From: Pseudomonadota bacterium
Lineage (GTDB): Bacteria; Myxococcota_A; UBA796; GCA-2862545
Length of the DNA: 64,000 bases
NCBI GenBank assembly: GCA_947505245.1
Contig: CANNIZ010000023.1
Location: forward strand, 1 to 64,000
Direction of reading: 5' to 3'
Shown here: piece after piece, positions 23,926-33,209 of the stretch
How the letters are laid out: each line of letters opens with the position of its first letter
Position numbering within the stretch: position 1 is the first letter of the stretch
Program-made: the position numbers and the translations under genes
The notes under the pieces: model-generated
What the model was told of the DNA's origin: nothing
The model's database searches: none
Seen by the model: the letters and a program-made list of their open reading frames with translations, nothing else

Positions 23926-26462
23926 ATCGACCGCACCAGCCGCAGGCCCTGCGACGCGCTCCGCATGCCCACCTCGTTGCGCATGATGCTCGCCGAACGC
24001 ATCATGCTCGAGTGGTTCGACCACGTTCCACCGCGGATCGCGCGGCGCTCCCCCGGGTCATCGCTCAACGGCGCCATCGAGACGTCCACGATCGGACCTG
24101 ACGGATGGGACTCCTTCACGAAACGGTCGAGGCACCAGTCCCGCACGTTCCCCGCGAGTCCGCGCACTCCGTACGGGGACTCATCGATCGGAAACGCCGT
24201 TACCGGTACAGGGCACGGACGACCGTCAAAAGTCGCCGACCACGCTGACTCCCGGGCATCTCCCCAAGGGAAGAACCGCCCGTCGACGCCGCGCGCGGCC
24301 TTCTCGCGCTCCCACTCCGAGGCGAGGCGCCACGGGAGTCCCGTGCGGGAGGCCTCCCACGCCGCGTAGGCGACCGCGCCGAGCCAGTCGATGTGGATCG
24401 CTGGCCAGGTCTCCTGCCACAAGTCACCTTGTCCGTCGCGAACCAACTCGAACCGACCTCCCTTTGTGCGGCCGACGAGGAGATCTCCCACCACGCCAAA
24501 CGCGCCGGTGCCGGCCCGCGGTGCGCTCGCCAGCGCCTCGGACTCGCGACCCTGCGCGGCGAGGTCGTTCAGGAACTCCAGGAACTGACCGAGCGTGACC
24601 GGAAACCGCTTCATCACGAACCCGTCGGCCCAAAGCGGAAACGCGGGCGCGGGGCCGAGCGCGTCGGGGTCGCCGGCGGACACGAACCAGCCCGCCGGTA
24701 CGTAGACGTCGTCCTCCGCGAGGTGTGTTGGAATGGCGATCGGCGTCGGCGACGCTCCGCCGGGCCGCACGCCGTCGCTGTGGACCTCGCGACGGACGTG
24801 CACCGGGTAGCGCACGTCCGGACGACCTTGGAGCCGGAGCACCGCGAGGTAGCTCCCGATCGGCAGCTGAACGGCGTCCAGCGGCGTGCGTCCGATCTCG
24901 CGAACGAACCGCGGCACCAGCCGCCGATCGACCGTCTCGTACCGGTGCAGCGCGACCACGGCCCCCGGGGGATCCGTATGCAGCGTCAACAGGCCTTCCC
25001 CAGCGAGCCACCGCGACGCACGCGCGCGAACCGGGTGATCGACGGGGAGACGCGCGGTGTGGTCACGCAGCAGCAGCTCAGCGCGGGCGGCGGCGCGATC
25101 ATCGCGCTCCGCCTCGGCGGTCGCGTGACGCGCAAGCTCGCGCAACGCCAACGCGGCGTGGGCCTCCGGCAGCGTAGGATCGACAGCGAGCGCTCCGTGC
25201 AGCAGGCCCTCCGCTTCGAGTTCGAGGCGATCGGCCCGCGCAAACAAGGCGGAGGCCTCGTCTTCGATCGCCCACGCGGGCCGACGTTTCGCGTCGTCGA
25301 CCCAGCTCGGGAGCTGATCGAGGGCCTGCTTCGCGCGGGCCGCGAACGCCGTCGCCCGCGTCCTCAACACCTGCGCCTCTGGACCGAGCGCCTCGGCGCG
25401 GAGCGCGATTCCAAGCGCACGCTCGCGATCGCGCTCGCCGTCCAACCACGCAGCGACGTCGTGAGCGAGGGCCTGAGCGTCGGGGTACCGATCGAACCGA
25501 TCACGCGACATCGCGCGCGCACAGATCTCGACGAGGTCCTCGGGGACGGGTCGGAGGGATTGTCCGAGCCGCGGCGAGGGGCCGAGCACCACGCGCGAAA
25601 CCACGTCGTCCCGCGTCGCACCGTCAAACGGGGGCCGCCCCTCGACGATCTCGAACAACACCGCACCGAGCGCGTACACGTCGGACCGCGCGTCGACCGA
25701 AGCCCCTTCGCCGCGCGCCTGTTCGGGCGCCATGTACGCAGGTGTGCCCGCGATCGCGCCCGGGCGGGTCGCGTGGCGGCTGGAGGCGGAGATCAGCGCG
25801 GACTCGTCTTCCTCGAACCGGGGCATCGCACCCGGCGCGGTCGGGGGCGCGCCGATCGGCTTGGCGAGCCCCCAGTCGACGACGAACACCTCGCCGAACT
25901 CGCCCAACATCACGTTTTCAGGCTTCAGATCGCGATGCACGACGCCGCGGCGATGGGCGTAGGCGACGGCCTCACAAACCGCGTGGAACGCGTCGATCAA
26001 CCGGCGGAACGAGAACCCCTCGGCGTTCGCCCAGCGATCGAGCGGCGAGGCCCGATGGACGGCGGCGATCACGTCGGCCAGCGTGCGCCCTCGCACCTCC
26101 TGCATCGTGAAGTACCAGCGCCCGTCGGGCATCTGCCCAAGCTCGTGCACCGGCACGATGCCCGGATGCTGCAGCTGCGCGGTGGTGCGGGCCTCCTCGA
26201 GAAACCGGGCGACGGTGCCCGAGTGGCCCGCGCGCTCCGACTTGATGAGCTTCAACGCGAGCACCCGACCGAGCTTCGCGTCGTGTACACGCAGCACCTC
26301 GCCCATGCCGCCGACGCCGAGCACCCCGAGGATCGGCCACGTGGTTCGGCCCGCCGTTACACCAGGGATCGGCGCGTCTTCGGTCGCAGCGGACGACGCC
26401 CCGATCGACGCGAGCGTCGCGAGCGCCTTGCCAGGTTCGACATTCGGGTCGTCTTTCGCCAT
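23922..26462 (-). CDS. Ser/Thr protein kinase fused to formylglycine-generating-enzyme (FGE/SUMF1) domain
   Basis: This 846-residue protein is a Hanks-type kinase with glycine loop '[11 protein letters not shown]' (46-56), ATP-binding Lys71 ('LALKLIKS'), catalytic 'HRDLKPEN' (176-183) and 'DWG' (196-198) in place of DFG. '[13 protein letters not shown]' marks the activation/APE region. A helical, TPR-like linker covers about 330-580. From about 590 comes an FGE-sulfatase domain: '[11 protein letters not shown]', '[20 protein letters not shown]', '[14 protein letters not shown]' and '[17 protein letters not shown]'. In many such proteins the FGE domain is not an oxidase and serves as a binding module. 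Start ATG has only a weak Shine-Dalgarno. Its -10 lies in the same short region as that of the divergent gene. Confidence 0.92.
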   Translation of the reverse strand: MAKDDPNVEPGKALATLASIGASSAATEDAPIPGVTAGRTTWPILGVLGVGGMGEVLRVHDAKLGRVLALKLIKSERAGHSGTVARFLEEARTTAQLQHPGIVPVHELGQMPDGRWYFTMQEVRGRTLADVIAAVHRASPLDRWANAEGFSFRRLIDAFHAVCEAVAYAHRRGVVHRDLKPENVMLGEFGEVFVVDWGLAKPIGAPPTAPGAMPRFEEDESALISASSRHATRPGAIAGTPAYMAPEQARGEGASVDARSDVYALGAVLFEIVEGRPPFDGATRDDVVSRVVLGPSPRLGQSLRPVPEDLVEICARAMSRDRFDRYPDAQALAHDVAAWLDGERDRERALGIALRAEALGPEAQVLRTRATAFAARAKQALDQLPSWVDDAKRRPAWAIEDEASALFARADRLELEAEGLLHGALAVDPTLPEAHAALALRELARHATAEAERDDRAAARAELLLRDHTARLPVDHPVRARASRWLAGEGLLTLHTDPPGAVVALHRYETVDRRLVPRFVREIGRTPLDAVQLPIGSYLAVLRLQGRPDVRYPVHVRREVHSDGVRPGGASPTPIAIPTHLAEDDVYVPAGWFVSAGDPDALGPAPAFPLWADGFVMKRFPVTLGQFLEFLNDLAAQGRESEALASAPRAGTGAFGVVGDLLVGRTKGGRFELVRDGQGDLWQETWPAIHIDWLGAVAYAAWEASRTGLPWRLASEWEREKAARGVDGRFFPWGDARESAWSATFDGRPCPVPVTAFPIDESPYGVRGLAGNVRDWCLDRFVKESHPSGPIVDVSMAPLSDDPGERRAIRGGTWSNHSSMMRSASIMRNEVGMRSASQGLRLVRSI

Positions 26463-26472
26463 CTCGGGGGTC

Positions 26473-26493
26473 TATCCTACACCCGCCAGGAGG
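26473..26493 (+). promoter_or_regulatory. overlapping divergent -10 boxes and strong Shine-Dalgarno
   Basis: Between the divergent kinase and thioredoxin-like genes (37 bases), TATCCT (plus, 26473-26478) and TAGGAT (minus, 26479-26474) are almost the same bases read on opposite strands. AGGAGG at 26488-26493 is six bases before a TTG codon and fixes the plus-strand start. No clear -35 box is visible for either. Confidence 0.5.
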
Positions 26494-26499
26494 TTGTCT

Positions 26500-27270
26500 T
26501 TGCTGCTCGTTGATGTGTGGATGATCGATGCGCAGGCCCAGACCGCGCCCACCGTCGCTCGGCCGTGGATCGGCATCGCCCTCGCCGACGGCACCCGCGG
26601 GGTCGCGATCACGTCGTCATACACAGGGACGCCCGGCGAACGCGCCGGGTTGCGAGGCGGCGACGAGGTGCTTTCGGTCGACGGCATCGCGGTACACGCC
26701 GTGAAAGAGCTCCAGGACGTGATCGCAGCCCGCGACGTCGGCGACACCGTGAAGCTCGTCGTCCTCCGGGGGGGTGTCGAGCTTCCGATGTCGCTCGCGC
26801 TCGAGCCGCGACCGGACGCGCTCGGCCTGCTGCGCGGCCTGCTGCTCGACAAGCCGGCGCCGCCGTTCTCGCTGCCGACGTCCACCGGGCCGCACCCCGC
26901 CGACACCAGTGCCCTGCTCGGGAACGTCGTGATCCTCGACTTCTGGGCGACGTGGTGCGGTCCGTGCCGCGGCTCCATGCCTCGCCTCTCCGAGTGGCAG
27001 ACGAAGTACGGCGACCGCGGTCTGCGCGTGGTGGGCGTCACCGACGAGGCGTGGGCGACGGACGTGTTGCCGTTCCTCGCGAAGGCGCCGGTTTCGTACA
27101 CGATCGCGACGGACACGACCCAGACGGTCGGCGGGCGGCAGTACCAGGTCAGCGCGCTGCCGACGCTCGTCGTGATCGACACCAAAGGTGTCGTGCGCGA
27201 GGTCGAGATCGGCGCCGGAGGAACGCTCGACAGGATCGAGGCGACGTTCGTGCCGCTGCTCCCCCGCTGA
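26500..27270 (+). CDS. PDZ domain-thioredoxin (TlpA/ResA-like) protein
   Basis: This is a 256-residue protein. The TTG at 26500 is chosen over the ATG at 26521 because a perfect AGGAGG lies six bases upstream. It begins with a short hydrophobic stretch ending 'DAQAQTA', probably an exported N-terminus. Residues about 25-105 are a PDZ domain ('WIGIALADGTRGVAITSSYTG', 'AGLRGGDEVLSVDG'), and 115-256 a TlpA-like thioredoxin fold with 'FWATWCGPCRGSMP' (Cys153, Cys156) and cis-Pro 'SALPTLVVID'. It should reduce or form disulphides in envelope proteins; the PDZ domain may select partners. Confidence 0.88.
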   Translation: MLLVDVWMIDAQAQTAPTVARPWIGIALADGTRGVAITSSYTGTPGERAGLRGGDEVLSVDGIAVHAVKELQDVIAARDVGDTVKLVVLRGGVELPMSLALEPRPDALGLLRGLLLDKPAPPFSLPTSTGPHPADTSALLGNVVILDFWATWCGPCRGSMPRLSEWQTKYGDRGLRVVGVTDEAWATDVLPFLAKAPVSYTIATDTTQTVGGRQYQVSALPTLVVIDTKGVVREVEIGAGGTLDRIEATFVPLLPR

Positions 27271-27278
27271 GGAGCAGC

Positions 27279-27340
27279 GGCGTCAAATCGTTGACGCCAC
27301 AGACTGCAACGATCTATAATTCCATGTAGTCCCAAACTAC
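27279..27340 (+). promoter_or_regulatory. promoter with two operator-like inverted repeats, upstream of the DUF4143 ATPase gene
   Basis: TTGACG (27291-27296) and a perfect TATAAT (27315-27320) are 18 bases apart. A perfect eight-base inverted repeat GGCGTCAA-ATCG-TTGACGCC (27279-27298) covers the -35 box, and TGTAGTcccaaACTACA (27324-27340) lies at the expected transcription start. AGGTGA at 27341-27346 is six bases before the GTG start. The first repeat could also terminate the upstream gene, but it has no T-run. This is the clearest regulated promoter in the window. Confidence 0.75.
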
Positions 27341-27352
27341 AGGTGACCGAAC

Positions 27353-28666
27353 GTGGAACCGCTGTCGACGTTCGACCTGCTTCTTCAGAGCACCTGGGAA
27401 GCCCCGCTCCAAACCGTGACGCCACGGGAGGTGACGGTGCCCTCGCTGCCTGGCAAGGCGACGGCCCTGGTCGGGATGCGCCGGGTCGGGAAGACGTCGT
27501 GGATGTTCGGTGCGATGCGGGCGCGGCTCGCGGAGGGGTTGCCTCGCGAGCGCCTCGTGTACGTAAACTTCGAGGACGAGCGGCTCGCGCGGCTCACACT
27601 CGATGGCCTGCGCGAACTTCCCGAGGCCGCGTACCGCCTGGCACCAGCCGAACCCGGTGCGGAGCGGTGGTTCTTCCTCGACGAGATCCAGAACGTTCAA
27701 GGTTGGGAGCGTTTTGTGCGTCGCCTCGTGGATGCACCTGGCGTGCGGGTCGTGATCACGGGCTCCTCATCAAAGCTGCTGTCTGCCGAGGTCGCGACGA
27801 GCATGCGGGGTAGGAGTTTGGCGACCGAGATCGCCCCATTCAGCTTCCGCGAAGCACTCGACTTCCACGGAGTTGCGAGGCCGGTTCACCTGCCACCGGG
27901 TGAGGTCGAACGCGGGCACATCGAGCGCGCGTTCCTTCGGTATGTCGAGACAGGCGGATTTCCGGAGGTGCAGAACGTGGACGCCCGAGTGCGCGACGCC
28001 ATCCTGCGCGACTACGTCGACGTCGTCATCCTCCGGGACGTGATCGAGCGGCACGGCGTGTCGAACGTCCCCGTGCTTCGCCAACTGGTGCGGCGGCTCC
28101 TCGGCGCTCCGGGGGGCGAATTCACGGTGAATCGCTTCGTAAATGACCTCAAGTCACAGGGCATCGCGGCGTCGCGCGAGTCTGTCCACGCGCTGATGGA
28201 GCACCTCGCCGACGCATTCCTGGTCACGCCCCTTCACATCGCCAGCGACTCCCAGCGCAAGCGTGCCGCGAACCCGAGCAAGGTGTACCCCATCGATCCA
28301 GCGCTCTGCGTATCGTCGGCGATCACGCGCTCCCCGAACCTCGGCCACGCGCTCGAGGTGCTCGTTCACGCCGAGCTCCGCCGCCGTGGGTACGAGGTCG
28401 CGTGGGCGCGAACGGCCGCGGGCGCCGAGATCGACTTCGTGGCTCGAAAACGCGGCGCCGAGCCGCTGCTCGTTCAGGTTTGCTGGGACTTCTCGGACCC
28501 TGGCACCCGCGCCCGCGAGCTGCGCGGCTTCGACGAGGCCGCCGTCGAACACGAGATCCGTCAGGGCCTCGTGATCACGACCACAGCGACCGAAGACCTC
28601 AGCGTCGGCCGGTGTGACGTTGCGATACGTCCTGCATGGTGGTGGCTGCTCGAACCGCTCACCTGA
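27353..28666 (+). CDS. AAA ATPase with C-terminal DUF4143 domain
   Basis: This 437-residue protein has the AAA_14 layout: Walker A 'GMRRVGKT' (41-48), Walker B 'RWFFLDEIQN', sensor 'VRVVITGSSSKLLS', and 'LRDYVDVVILRDVIERHGV' before a DUF4143 domain with a restriction-endonuclease-like end ('HALEVLVHAELRRRGYEVAWARTAAGAEIDFVAR'). The acidic/Lys pattern in 'EIDFV' suggests a PD-(D/E)XK-type nuclease fold. These stand-alone ATPases are common but poorly understood and have been suggested to be selfish or toxin-like. Base composition is lower in GC just upstream, fitting transfer as a unit with its promoter. Confidence 0.9.
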   Translation: MEPLSTFDLLLQSTWEAPLQTVTPREVTVPSLPGKATALVGMRRVGKTSWMFGAMRARLAEGLPRERLVYVNFEDERLARLTLDGLRELPEAAYRLAPAEPGAERWFFLDEIQNVQGWERFVRRLVDAPGVRVVITGSSSKLLSAEVATSMRGRSLATEIAPFSFREALDFHGVARPVHLPPGEVERGHIERAFLRYVETGGFPEVQNVDARVRDAILRDYVDVVILRDVIERHGVSNVPVLRQLVRRLLGAPGGEFTVNRFVNDLKSQGIAASRESVHALMEHLADAFLVTPLHIASDSQRKRAANPSKVYPIDPALCVSSAITRSPNLGHALEVLVHAELRRRGYEVAWARTAAGAEIDFVARKRGAEPLLVQVCWDFSDPGTRARELRGFDEAAVEHEIRQGLVITTTATEDLSVGRCDVAIRPAWWWLLEPLT

Positions 28667-28682
28667 ACATGCTCCCCGGCGA

Positions 28683-30518
28683 TCAGCCCCGGCGCGTCAG
28701 CCAGGCCGCCACCACGCCGACCGCGGCGGGCGTGACGCCGGGAAGTCGCTTCACCTGCCCCAGCGTGCGCGGCTGGGCCCGAGCGAGCCGCTGGCGCACC
28801 TCCGTCGACAGCGCGGTCAACGCGCCCCACTCCACGTCGGGGAGCACCACGTCATCCATCGACGCGTCCAGGCGCGCGCGCTCCTCGGCGCGCACGACGT
28901 AGCCCGCGTACTTCACGTCGATCTCCAGCTGAGCTGCCACGTCGACGTCGATCGGGGCGAGCCCGCCGAGCTCGGCGGCGACCGCGATCTCGACCTCGGG
29001 GCGGCGGAGGATCTCCGACAGCGTCGACGGGCGCCGCAACGGCACGAGCCCCTTCGCGACGAGGCGGGCGTTGGTCGCCGCGTCGGGCACGAGGGTGGTG
29101 CCGTCGAACGCCGCGCGACCGCGCTCGATCGCGTCCAGACGACGCTCGAACGCGGCCCACGTCGCGTCGTCCACCAGGCCGAGGACGCGGCCGATCGCCA
29201 TCAGCCGCCGGTCGGCGTTGTCCTCGCGCAACACCAGGCGGTGCTCCGCGCGCGACGTGAACATGCGGTAGGGCTCGCCGCCGATGCCCTTGCTGACGAG
29301 GTCGTCGAGCATCACCCCGATGTACGCCTCGCTGCGCTTCAACACGAACGGCGTGCCTGTCGCCGCAGAGACACCCGCGACGAAGCCCTGCGCAGCAGCC
29401 TCTTCGTAGCCCGACGTTCCGCAGATCTGACCGGCGAACCACAGCCCCGCGATGGCCTTGTGCGAGAGATCCGGCCCGAGCGACGCGGGATCGACGGCGT
29501 CGTACTCGACGGCGTAGCCGTAGCGCATCACCGCGACCTGCTCGAACCCCGGCACCGAGCGCAACATCGCGTCCTGCACATCTTCCGGGAGCGACGTCGA
29601 CAGGCCGTTCGGGTACACGGCGTGCGTGTTCAAGCCCATCGGTTCGACGAACACCAGGTGCCGATCGCGGTCCGAGAACCGCACGACCTTGTCCTCGATC
29701 GACGGGCAGTAGCGCGGACCCGTGCCCTCGATCGCCCCGCTGAACAGCGGCGACCGGTCGAGGCCACCGCGGATCGCCGCGTGGGTCGCCTCGTTCGTGT
29801 AGGTCATGCCGACGTCGATGTGGCCCAGCCGAGGCGCCGGGGCGGCCTCGAACGAGAACCGCCCGTCGGCGACCTCCTCCTGCTTCTCGATGCGGTCCCA
29901 GCCGATGGTGCGGCCGTCCAGCCGCGCCGGTGTGCCCGTCTTCAGGCGCAGGATCGGCAGCCCGAGGTCCTTCAAGTCGTGCGCGAGGCGATGCGCGGCA
30001 CCCTCGCCGACGCGCCCACCAGGCTCCTGATGAAGACCCCGATGCATCACAGCGCGCAGGAACGTGCCGGTGGTCAGGATCACCGCGGCGGTGTCGAGCA
30101 CGCGGCCGTCCGCGAGCACGACGCCCGTGATCGCCGCGTTTGCGATGCGCAGCGCGGTCGCTTCCGCCTCGACGATCGTGAGGCCTGCGATCGCGTCGAG
30201 CAGACCGGAGACGATCGCCGGGTATTGATCGACGTCCACCTGCGCGCGCGACGACTGCACGGCGAGGCCCTTGCGCGTGTTCAGGCGGCGGAACTGCAGG
30301 CAGGCGCGATCCGCGGCCCGCCCCACGAGACCACCGAGCGCGTCCACCTCGCGGACGAGGTGCCCCTTCCCCTGCCCGCCGAACGCCGGGTTGCACGACA
30401 GGCGGCCGATCGCCGCGCGGTCGAACGTGACGAGCACGGTGCGTCGCCCGAGGCGAGCAGCTGCGGCCGCGGCTTCGATGCCCGCGTGCCCCGCACCCAC
30501 CACCACGACGTCGTACAC
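28683..30518 (-). CDS. mnmG: tRNA uridine-5-carboxymethylaminomethyl modification enzyme MnmG (GidA)
   Basis: This 611-residue protein is close to the usual 620-630. The FAD-binding 'VVVGAGHAGIEAA' is at residues 5-17, followed by 'FDRAAIGRLSCNPAFGGQGKGHLVREVDALGG' (in pieces), 'LQFRRLNTRKGLAVQSSRAQ', 'RLKTGTPARLDG', 'AGLWFAGQICGTSGYEEAA', and 'MFTSRAEHRLVLREDNADRR', all family signatures. With MnmE it installs the cmnm5 group on wobble U34 of several tRNAs in the cytoplasm. No mnmE or rnpA is near, so the classic origin-proximal context is absent. It follows the DUF4399 gene by three bases. Confidence 0.97.
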   Translation of the reverse strand: MYDVVVVGAGHAGIEAAAAAARLGRRTVLVTFDRAAIGRLSCNPAFGGQGKGHLVREVDALGGLVGRAADRACLQFRRLNTRKGLAVQSSRAQVDVDQYPAIVSGLLDAIAGLTIVEAEATALRIANAAITGVVLADGRVLDTAAVILTTGTFLRAVMHRGLHQEPGGRVGEGAAHRLAHDLKDLGLPILRLKTGTPARLDGRTIGWDRIEKQEEVADGRFSFEAAPAPRLGHIDVGMTYTNEATHAAIRGGLDRSPLFSGAIEGTGPRYCPSIEDKVVRFSDRDRHLVFVEPMGLNTHAVYPNGLSTSLPEDVQDAMLRSVPGFEQVAVMRYGYAVEYDAVDPASLGPDLSHKAIAGLWFAGQICGTSGYEEAAAQGFVAGVSAATGTPFVLKRSEAYIGVMLDDLVSKGIGGEPYRMFTSRAEHRLVLREDNADRRLMAIGRVLGLVDDATWAAFERRLDAIERGRAAFDGTTLVPDAATNARLVAKGLVPLRRPSTLSEILRRPEVEIAVAAELGGLAPIDVDVAAQLEIDVKYAGYVVRAEERARLDASMDDVVLPDVEWGALTALSTEVRQRLARAQPRTLGQVKRLPGVTPAAVGVVAAWLTRRG

Positions 30519-30521
30519 GGA

Positions 30522-31007
30522 CTACTCGACGGTGAGCTTGATCGTGGCCGACCACGCGTCGCCGTACGAGAAGTGGTTCCCGTCCGCGAGCTGCAGCGTG
30601 AGCGTGTGCTCGCCGGGCGTGAGCACCACGTCGGTCTCGGTCTGGCCCTTGCCGAAGTGCTGGTGCGTGTCGTCCTTCGGCACGACCGATCCGGCCGGGA
30701 TTACGGCGCCGTCGATGATGATGTGGTGGTGGCCGGTGTTGGGGTCAGGCGTGCCGGCGGGGGCGACGGTGACGCCCTCGATGCCGAACTTGACGTGTAC
30801 AGGCGACTTCACCTTCGCGCCGTCCGCGGGCTCGACGAAGAACACGCGACCCGCGACGGTCGGCGGGGTCATCGGCGCGGCAGGTGGGGCCTCGGCCACG
30901 GGAGGGGCAGCGGGAGGCGGCGTCTCGGCCACGGGAGGGGCGGGCGGGGCTTCTGTGGGAGCAGACTCCCCCGAACACGCAAACAGGAACGCGAGCACGA
31001 TGGACAT
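30522..31007 (-). CDS. DUF4399 domain lipoprotein
   Basis: The 161-residue protein has signal 'MSIVLAFLFAC', then a Pro/Ala-rich linker of about 35 residues. The domain starts 'VFFVEPADGAKVKSPVHVKFGI' and contains 'GHHHIIIDG' and 'HFGKGQTETDVVLTPGEHTLTLQLADG', the DUF4399 signature, with a His cluster that may bind metal. GGAGG lies four bases before the ATG. It precedes mnmG by three bases; this pairing looks incidental. Function unknown, location periplasmic or surface. Confidence 0.88.
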   Translation of the reverse strand: MSIVLAFLFACSGESAPTEAPPAPPVAETPPPAAPPVAEAPPAAPMTPPTVAGRVFFVEPADGAKVKSPVHVKFGIEGVTVAPAGTPDPNTGHHHIIIDGAVIPAGSVVPKDDTHQHFGKGQTETDVVLTPGEHTLTLQLADGNHFSYGDAWSATIKLTVE

Positions 31008-31042
31008 CGGACCTCCGCCGTTTGTCGTAACACGCGCCAGGG

Positions 31043-31576
31043 CTACGTCCGCCAGGTTCGCTGGTAACGCAACTGGACGAGCCCCGTTGGCCAGGAGCGG
31101 CTCTCCACCAGCGTGAGCGACAGTTCGGGCACGCCCGCGCCGAACAACCGGACGCCGTCCCCGAGGATCACGGGAATGACGGACAGGACGAGGTCATCGA
31201 CGACGCCCGCCGCGAGGAACTGCCGGATCACGACGCCGCCGTCCACGTACACCCGACGCACGCCCTCGGCGTGTAGACGCTCGAGCAGCGACACGACGCC
31301 TCCCGACGCGATCGTCTCGCCGCGGCGCGGCTCGGCGGGCCGGTCGGTGAGCACGACGACGCGCTTTCCCTCGTAAGGCCACTCCGGGAAAGCGTTCACG
31401 ACGTCCCACGTCCCGCGCCCCATCACGAGCGCGTCCACGGACGCGTAGAACGCGGCGAAGCCGTAGTCCTCCCCTTCCAGCTGGACGCCATCGAGGAAGT
31501 CGATCCTGCCGTCCGGACGCGCGATGCAGCCGTCCACCGAGGTCGCGATGAACACCGAACAGATCGGGCGCTGCAC
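31043..31576 (-). CDS. dihydrofolate reductase-family (RibD C-terminal-like) protein
   Basis: The 177-residue protein matches the RibD_C/DHFR-like family of YwjB/YyaP type: 'VFIATSVDGCIARPDGRIDFLD', 'LVMGRGTWDVV', 'VVVLTDRP', 'VYVDGGVVIRQFL' and 'LVLSVIPVILGDGVRLFG'. These proteins bind NADPH and are usually annotated as dihydrofolate reductases, though real folate or pteridine activity is rarely shown. It lies nine bases after the end of the upstream gene, so the two are probably co-transcribed. Confidence 0.9.
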   Translation of the reverse strand: MQRPICSVFIATSVDGCIARPDGRIDFLDGVQLEGEDYGFAAFYASVDALVMGRGTWDVVNAFPEWPYEGKRVVVLTDRPAEPRRGETIASGGVVSLLERLHAEGVRRVYVDGGVVIRQFLAAGVVDDLVLSVIPVILGDGVRLFGAGVPELSLTLVESRSWPTGLVQLRYQRTWRT

Positions 31577-31585
31577 GGGCGCTGC

Positions 31586-32101
31586 CTACGCGCGACGCAG
31601 CTTGCCGAGGGTGCGCCTGATCTCCCCCTCGAACGCCTCGTCACCACCTGCGCGAGCGTCGTCGCGGGCGAGCTTGAGCAGGTGCTGCACGCCGCGAAGG
31701 TTCTCGGGCTGGGTGCGCAGCAGGCCGATGGCGCGCACGTAGTGGGAGCGCGCCTGGAGCACGCGATCGCCGAGCGCCACACCGAGCGCGTGCTGCGCCT
31801 CGGCCCACGACTCGGTCTGCGCGGCGTCGCCCTTCTGGGTCGCCATCGCCGCGCCGAGCGAGACGGTAAGCCGCATCAGCACGACGTCTTCGGCTTCCGC
31901 CGCGATCGGCGCTGCGACCTCGGCGAGCACGCGAAACGCGCGCGGGACGTCGGTCTCGAGCAGCGCGCTGAACGCCCGGATCGCCGACGTGTGCGCGTCC
32001 GTGAAACGCCGCTCGGCGCGCGCCTTCGGCACCTCTTCGTCGAGAAGCTGCTGCACGTCGACCGTCGCGACCTTTTCCTTTTCAACTTCGAGCTCAGACA
32101 T
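31586..32101 (-). CDS. cytoplasmic helical protein, possibly TPR-like
   Basis: This is a 171-residue protein. The ATG at 32101 is chosen because GGAG is six bases upstream; a GTG at 32113 would overlap the Shine-Dalgarno. The protein is all helical and Ala-rich, with paired helices that resemble TPR units ('AFRVLAEVAAPIAAEAEDVV', 'QHALGVALGDRVLQARSHYV', 'LRGVQHLLKLARDDARAGG'). No family recognised. It is divergent from rfbB across 48 bases. Confidence 0.72.
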   Translation of the reverse strand: MSELEVEKEKVATVDVQQLLDEEVPKARAERRFTDAHTSAIRAFSALLETDVPRAFRVLAEVAAPIAAEAEDVVLMRLTVSLGAAMATQKGDAAQTESWAEAQHALGVALGDRVLQARSHYVRAIGLLRTQPENLRGVQHLLKLARDDARAGGDEAFEGEIRRTLGKLRRA

Positions 32102-32149
32102 GTAAATCTCCACGCCGCCACGCTAACGGTCACGCTCCCTGGAGGCGAC

Positions 32150-33208
32150 TTGTCCACCGTCCACACCCCTCGGGTCGTCCTCGTCACGGGGGGCTGCGGG
32201 TTCATCGGCGCAAACTTCGTCCGTTGGCTCCTCGAACACGACTCCGCCGTGCGGATCGTGAACCTGGACCTGCTCACCTACGCAGGCCACCGCGAGAACA
32301 CCGCGGGCGTGGAGGCGACCGGCCGCTACACGTTCGTCCACGGCGACATCGCGGATGAGGCCGTCGTGCGGCGGGTGTTCACCGACCACGAACCCGACAC
32401 GGTCGTCCACTTCGCCGCCGAGAGCCACGTCGATCGCAGCATCGACTCCCCCGGCGACTTCCTGCGCACCAACGTGATCGGCACCTTCGTGCTGCTGCAG
32501 GCCGCGCGCGCCGCGTGGGGCGACCGGAAGGACGTGCGATTCCACGCGGTGAGCACCGACGAGGTGTTCGGCTCGCTCGGGGAACAGGGCTTCTTCACCG
32601 AGGCCACGCCCTACGACCCGTCGTCGCCCTACTCGGCGAGCAAGGCGAGCGCCGATCACATCGTGCGCGCCTGGCACCGCACGTTCGGGCTGCCCGTCAC
32701 GTTGTCGAATTGCAGCAACAACTACGGGCCGTACCAATTCCCCGAGAAGCTCGTCCCGCTCATGATCCTGAAGGCCCTCGGGCGGCAGCCGCTGCCCGTG
32801 TATGGCGACGGACAGAACGTGCGCGACTGGCTGTACGTCATCGATCACTGCGAGGCGATCGACACCATCGTGCGCCGCGCCGCGACCGGAGAGACCTACG
32901 TCGTGTCCGGCGCCAACGAGTGGAAGAACCTCGACATCGTGCACCTGCTTTGCGATCGCCTCGACGCGATCGTGCCCGGACCGACGTCGCGCCGCGCGTG
33001 CATCACGTTCGTGAAGGACCGCCCCGGGCACGATCGGCGCTATGCGATCGACGCTTCCCGCCTCAAGAACGACCTCGGCTGGGAGCCCCGCTACACGTTC
33101 GAACGCGGAATCGAGGCGACGATCCGTTGGTATCTGGACCACGGCGCTTGGATTTCGGCGGTAACGGGAGGAAAGTACGCGCTCGAACGGCTCGGCATCG
33201 GAGGCTGA
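32150..33208 (+). CDS. rfbB: dTDP-glucose 4,6-dehydratase RfbB
   Basis: This is a 352-residue protein. TTG at 32150 is the only start that fits the family length; GGAGG sits four bases upstream and no ATG or GTG is suitably placed. 'LVTGGCGFIG' (11-20) binds NAD; 'YSASKASADHIVRAW' has catalytic Tyr161 and Lys165; 'VSTDEVFGSLG' holds the Thr-Asp-Glu catalytic residues of this dehydratase; 'NNYGPYQFPEKLVPL' is the family signature. It converts dTDP-glucose to dTDP-4-keto-6-deoxyglucose for surface glycans such as rhamnose. No rfbACD genes adjoin it. The next gene starts one base after its stop. Confidence 0.95.
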   Translation: MSTVHTPRVVLVTGGCGFIGANFVRWLLEHDSAVRIVNLDLLTYAGHRENTAGVEATGRYTFVHGDIADEAVVRRVFTDHEPDTVVHFAAESHVDRSIDSPGDFLRTNVIGTFVLLQAARAAWGDRKDVRFHAVSTDEVFGSLGEQGFFTEATPYDPSSPYSASKASADHIVRAWHRTFGLPVTLSNCSNNYGPYQFPEKLVPLMILKALGRQPLPVYGDGQNVRDWLYVIDHCEAIDTIVRRAATGETYVVSGANEWKNLDIVHLLCDRLDAIVPGPTSRRACITFVKDRPGHDRRYAIDASRLKNDLGWEPRYTFERGIEATIRWYLDHGAWISAVTGGKYALERLGIGG

Positions 33209-33209
33209 A

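Noticed and set aside
24393..26513. 706-codon frame opposite the kinase-FGE gene
   Set aside because: No motifs, and the opposite strand carries a complete kinase and FGE domain.
28614..31067. 817-codon plus-strand frame opposite mnmG and the DUF4399 gene
   Set aside because: Both opposite-strand genes have strong family motifs; the frame has none and no ribosome site.
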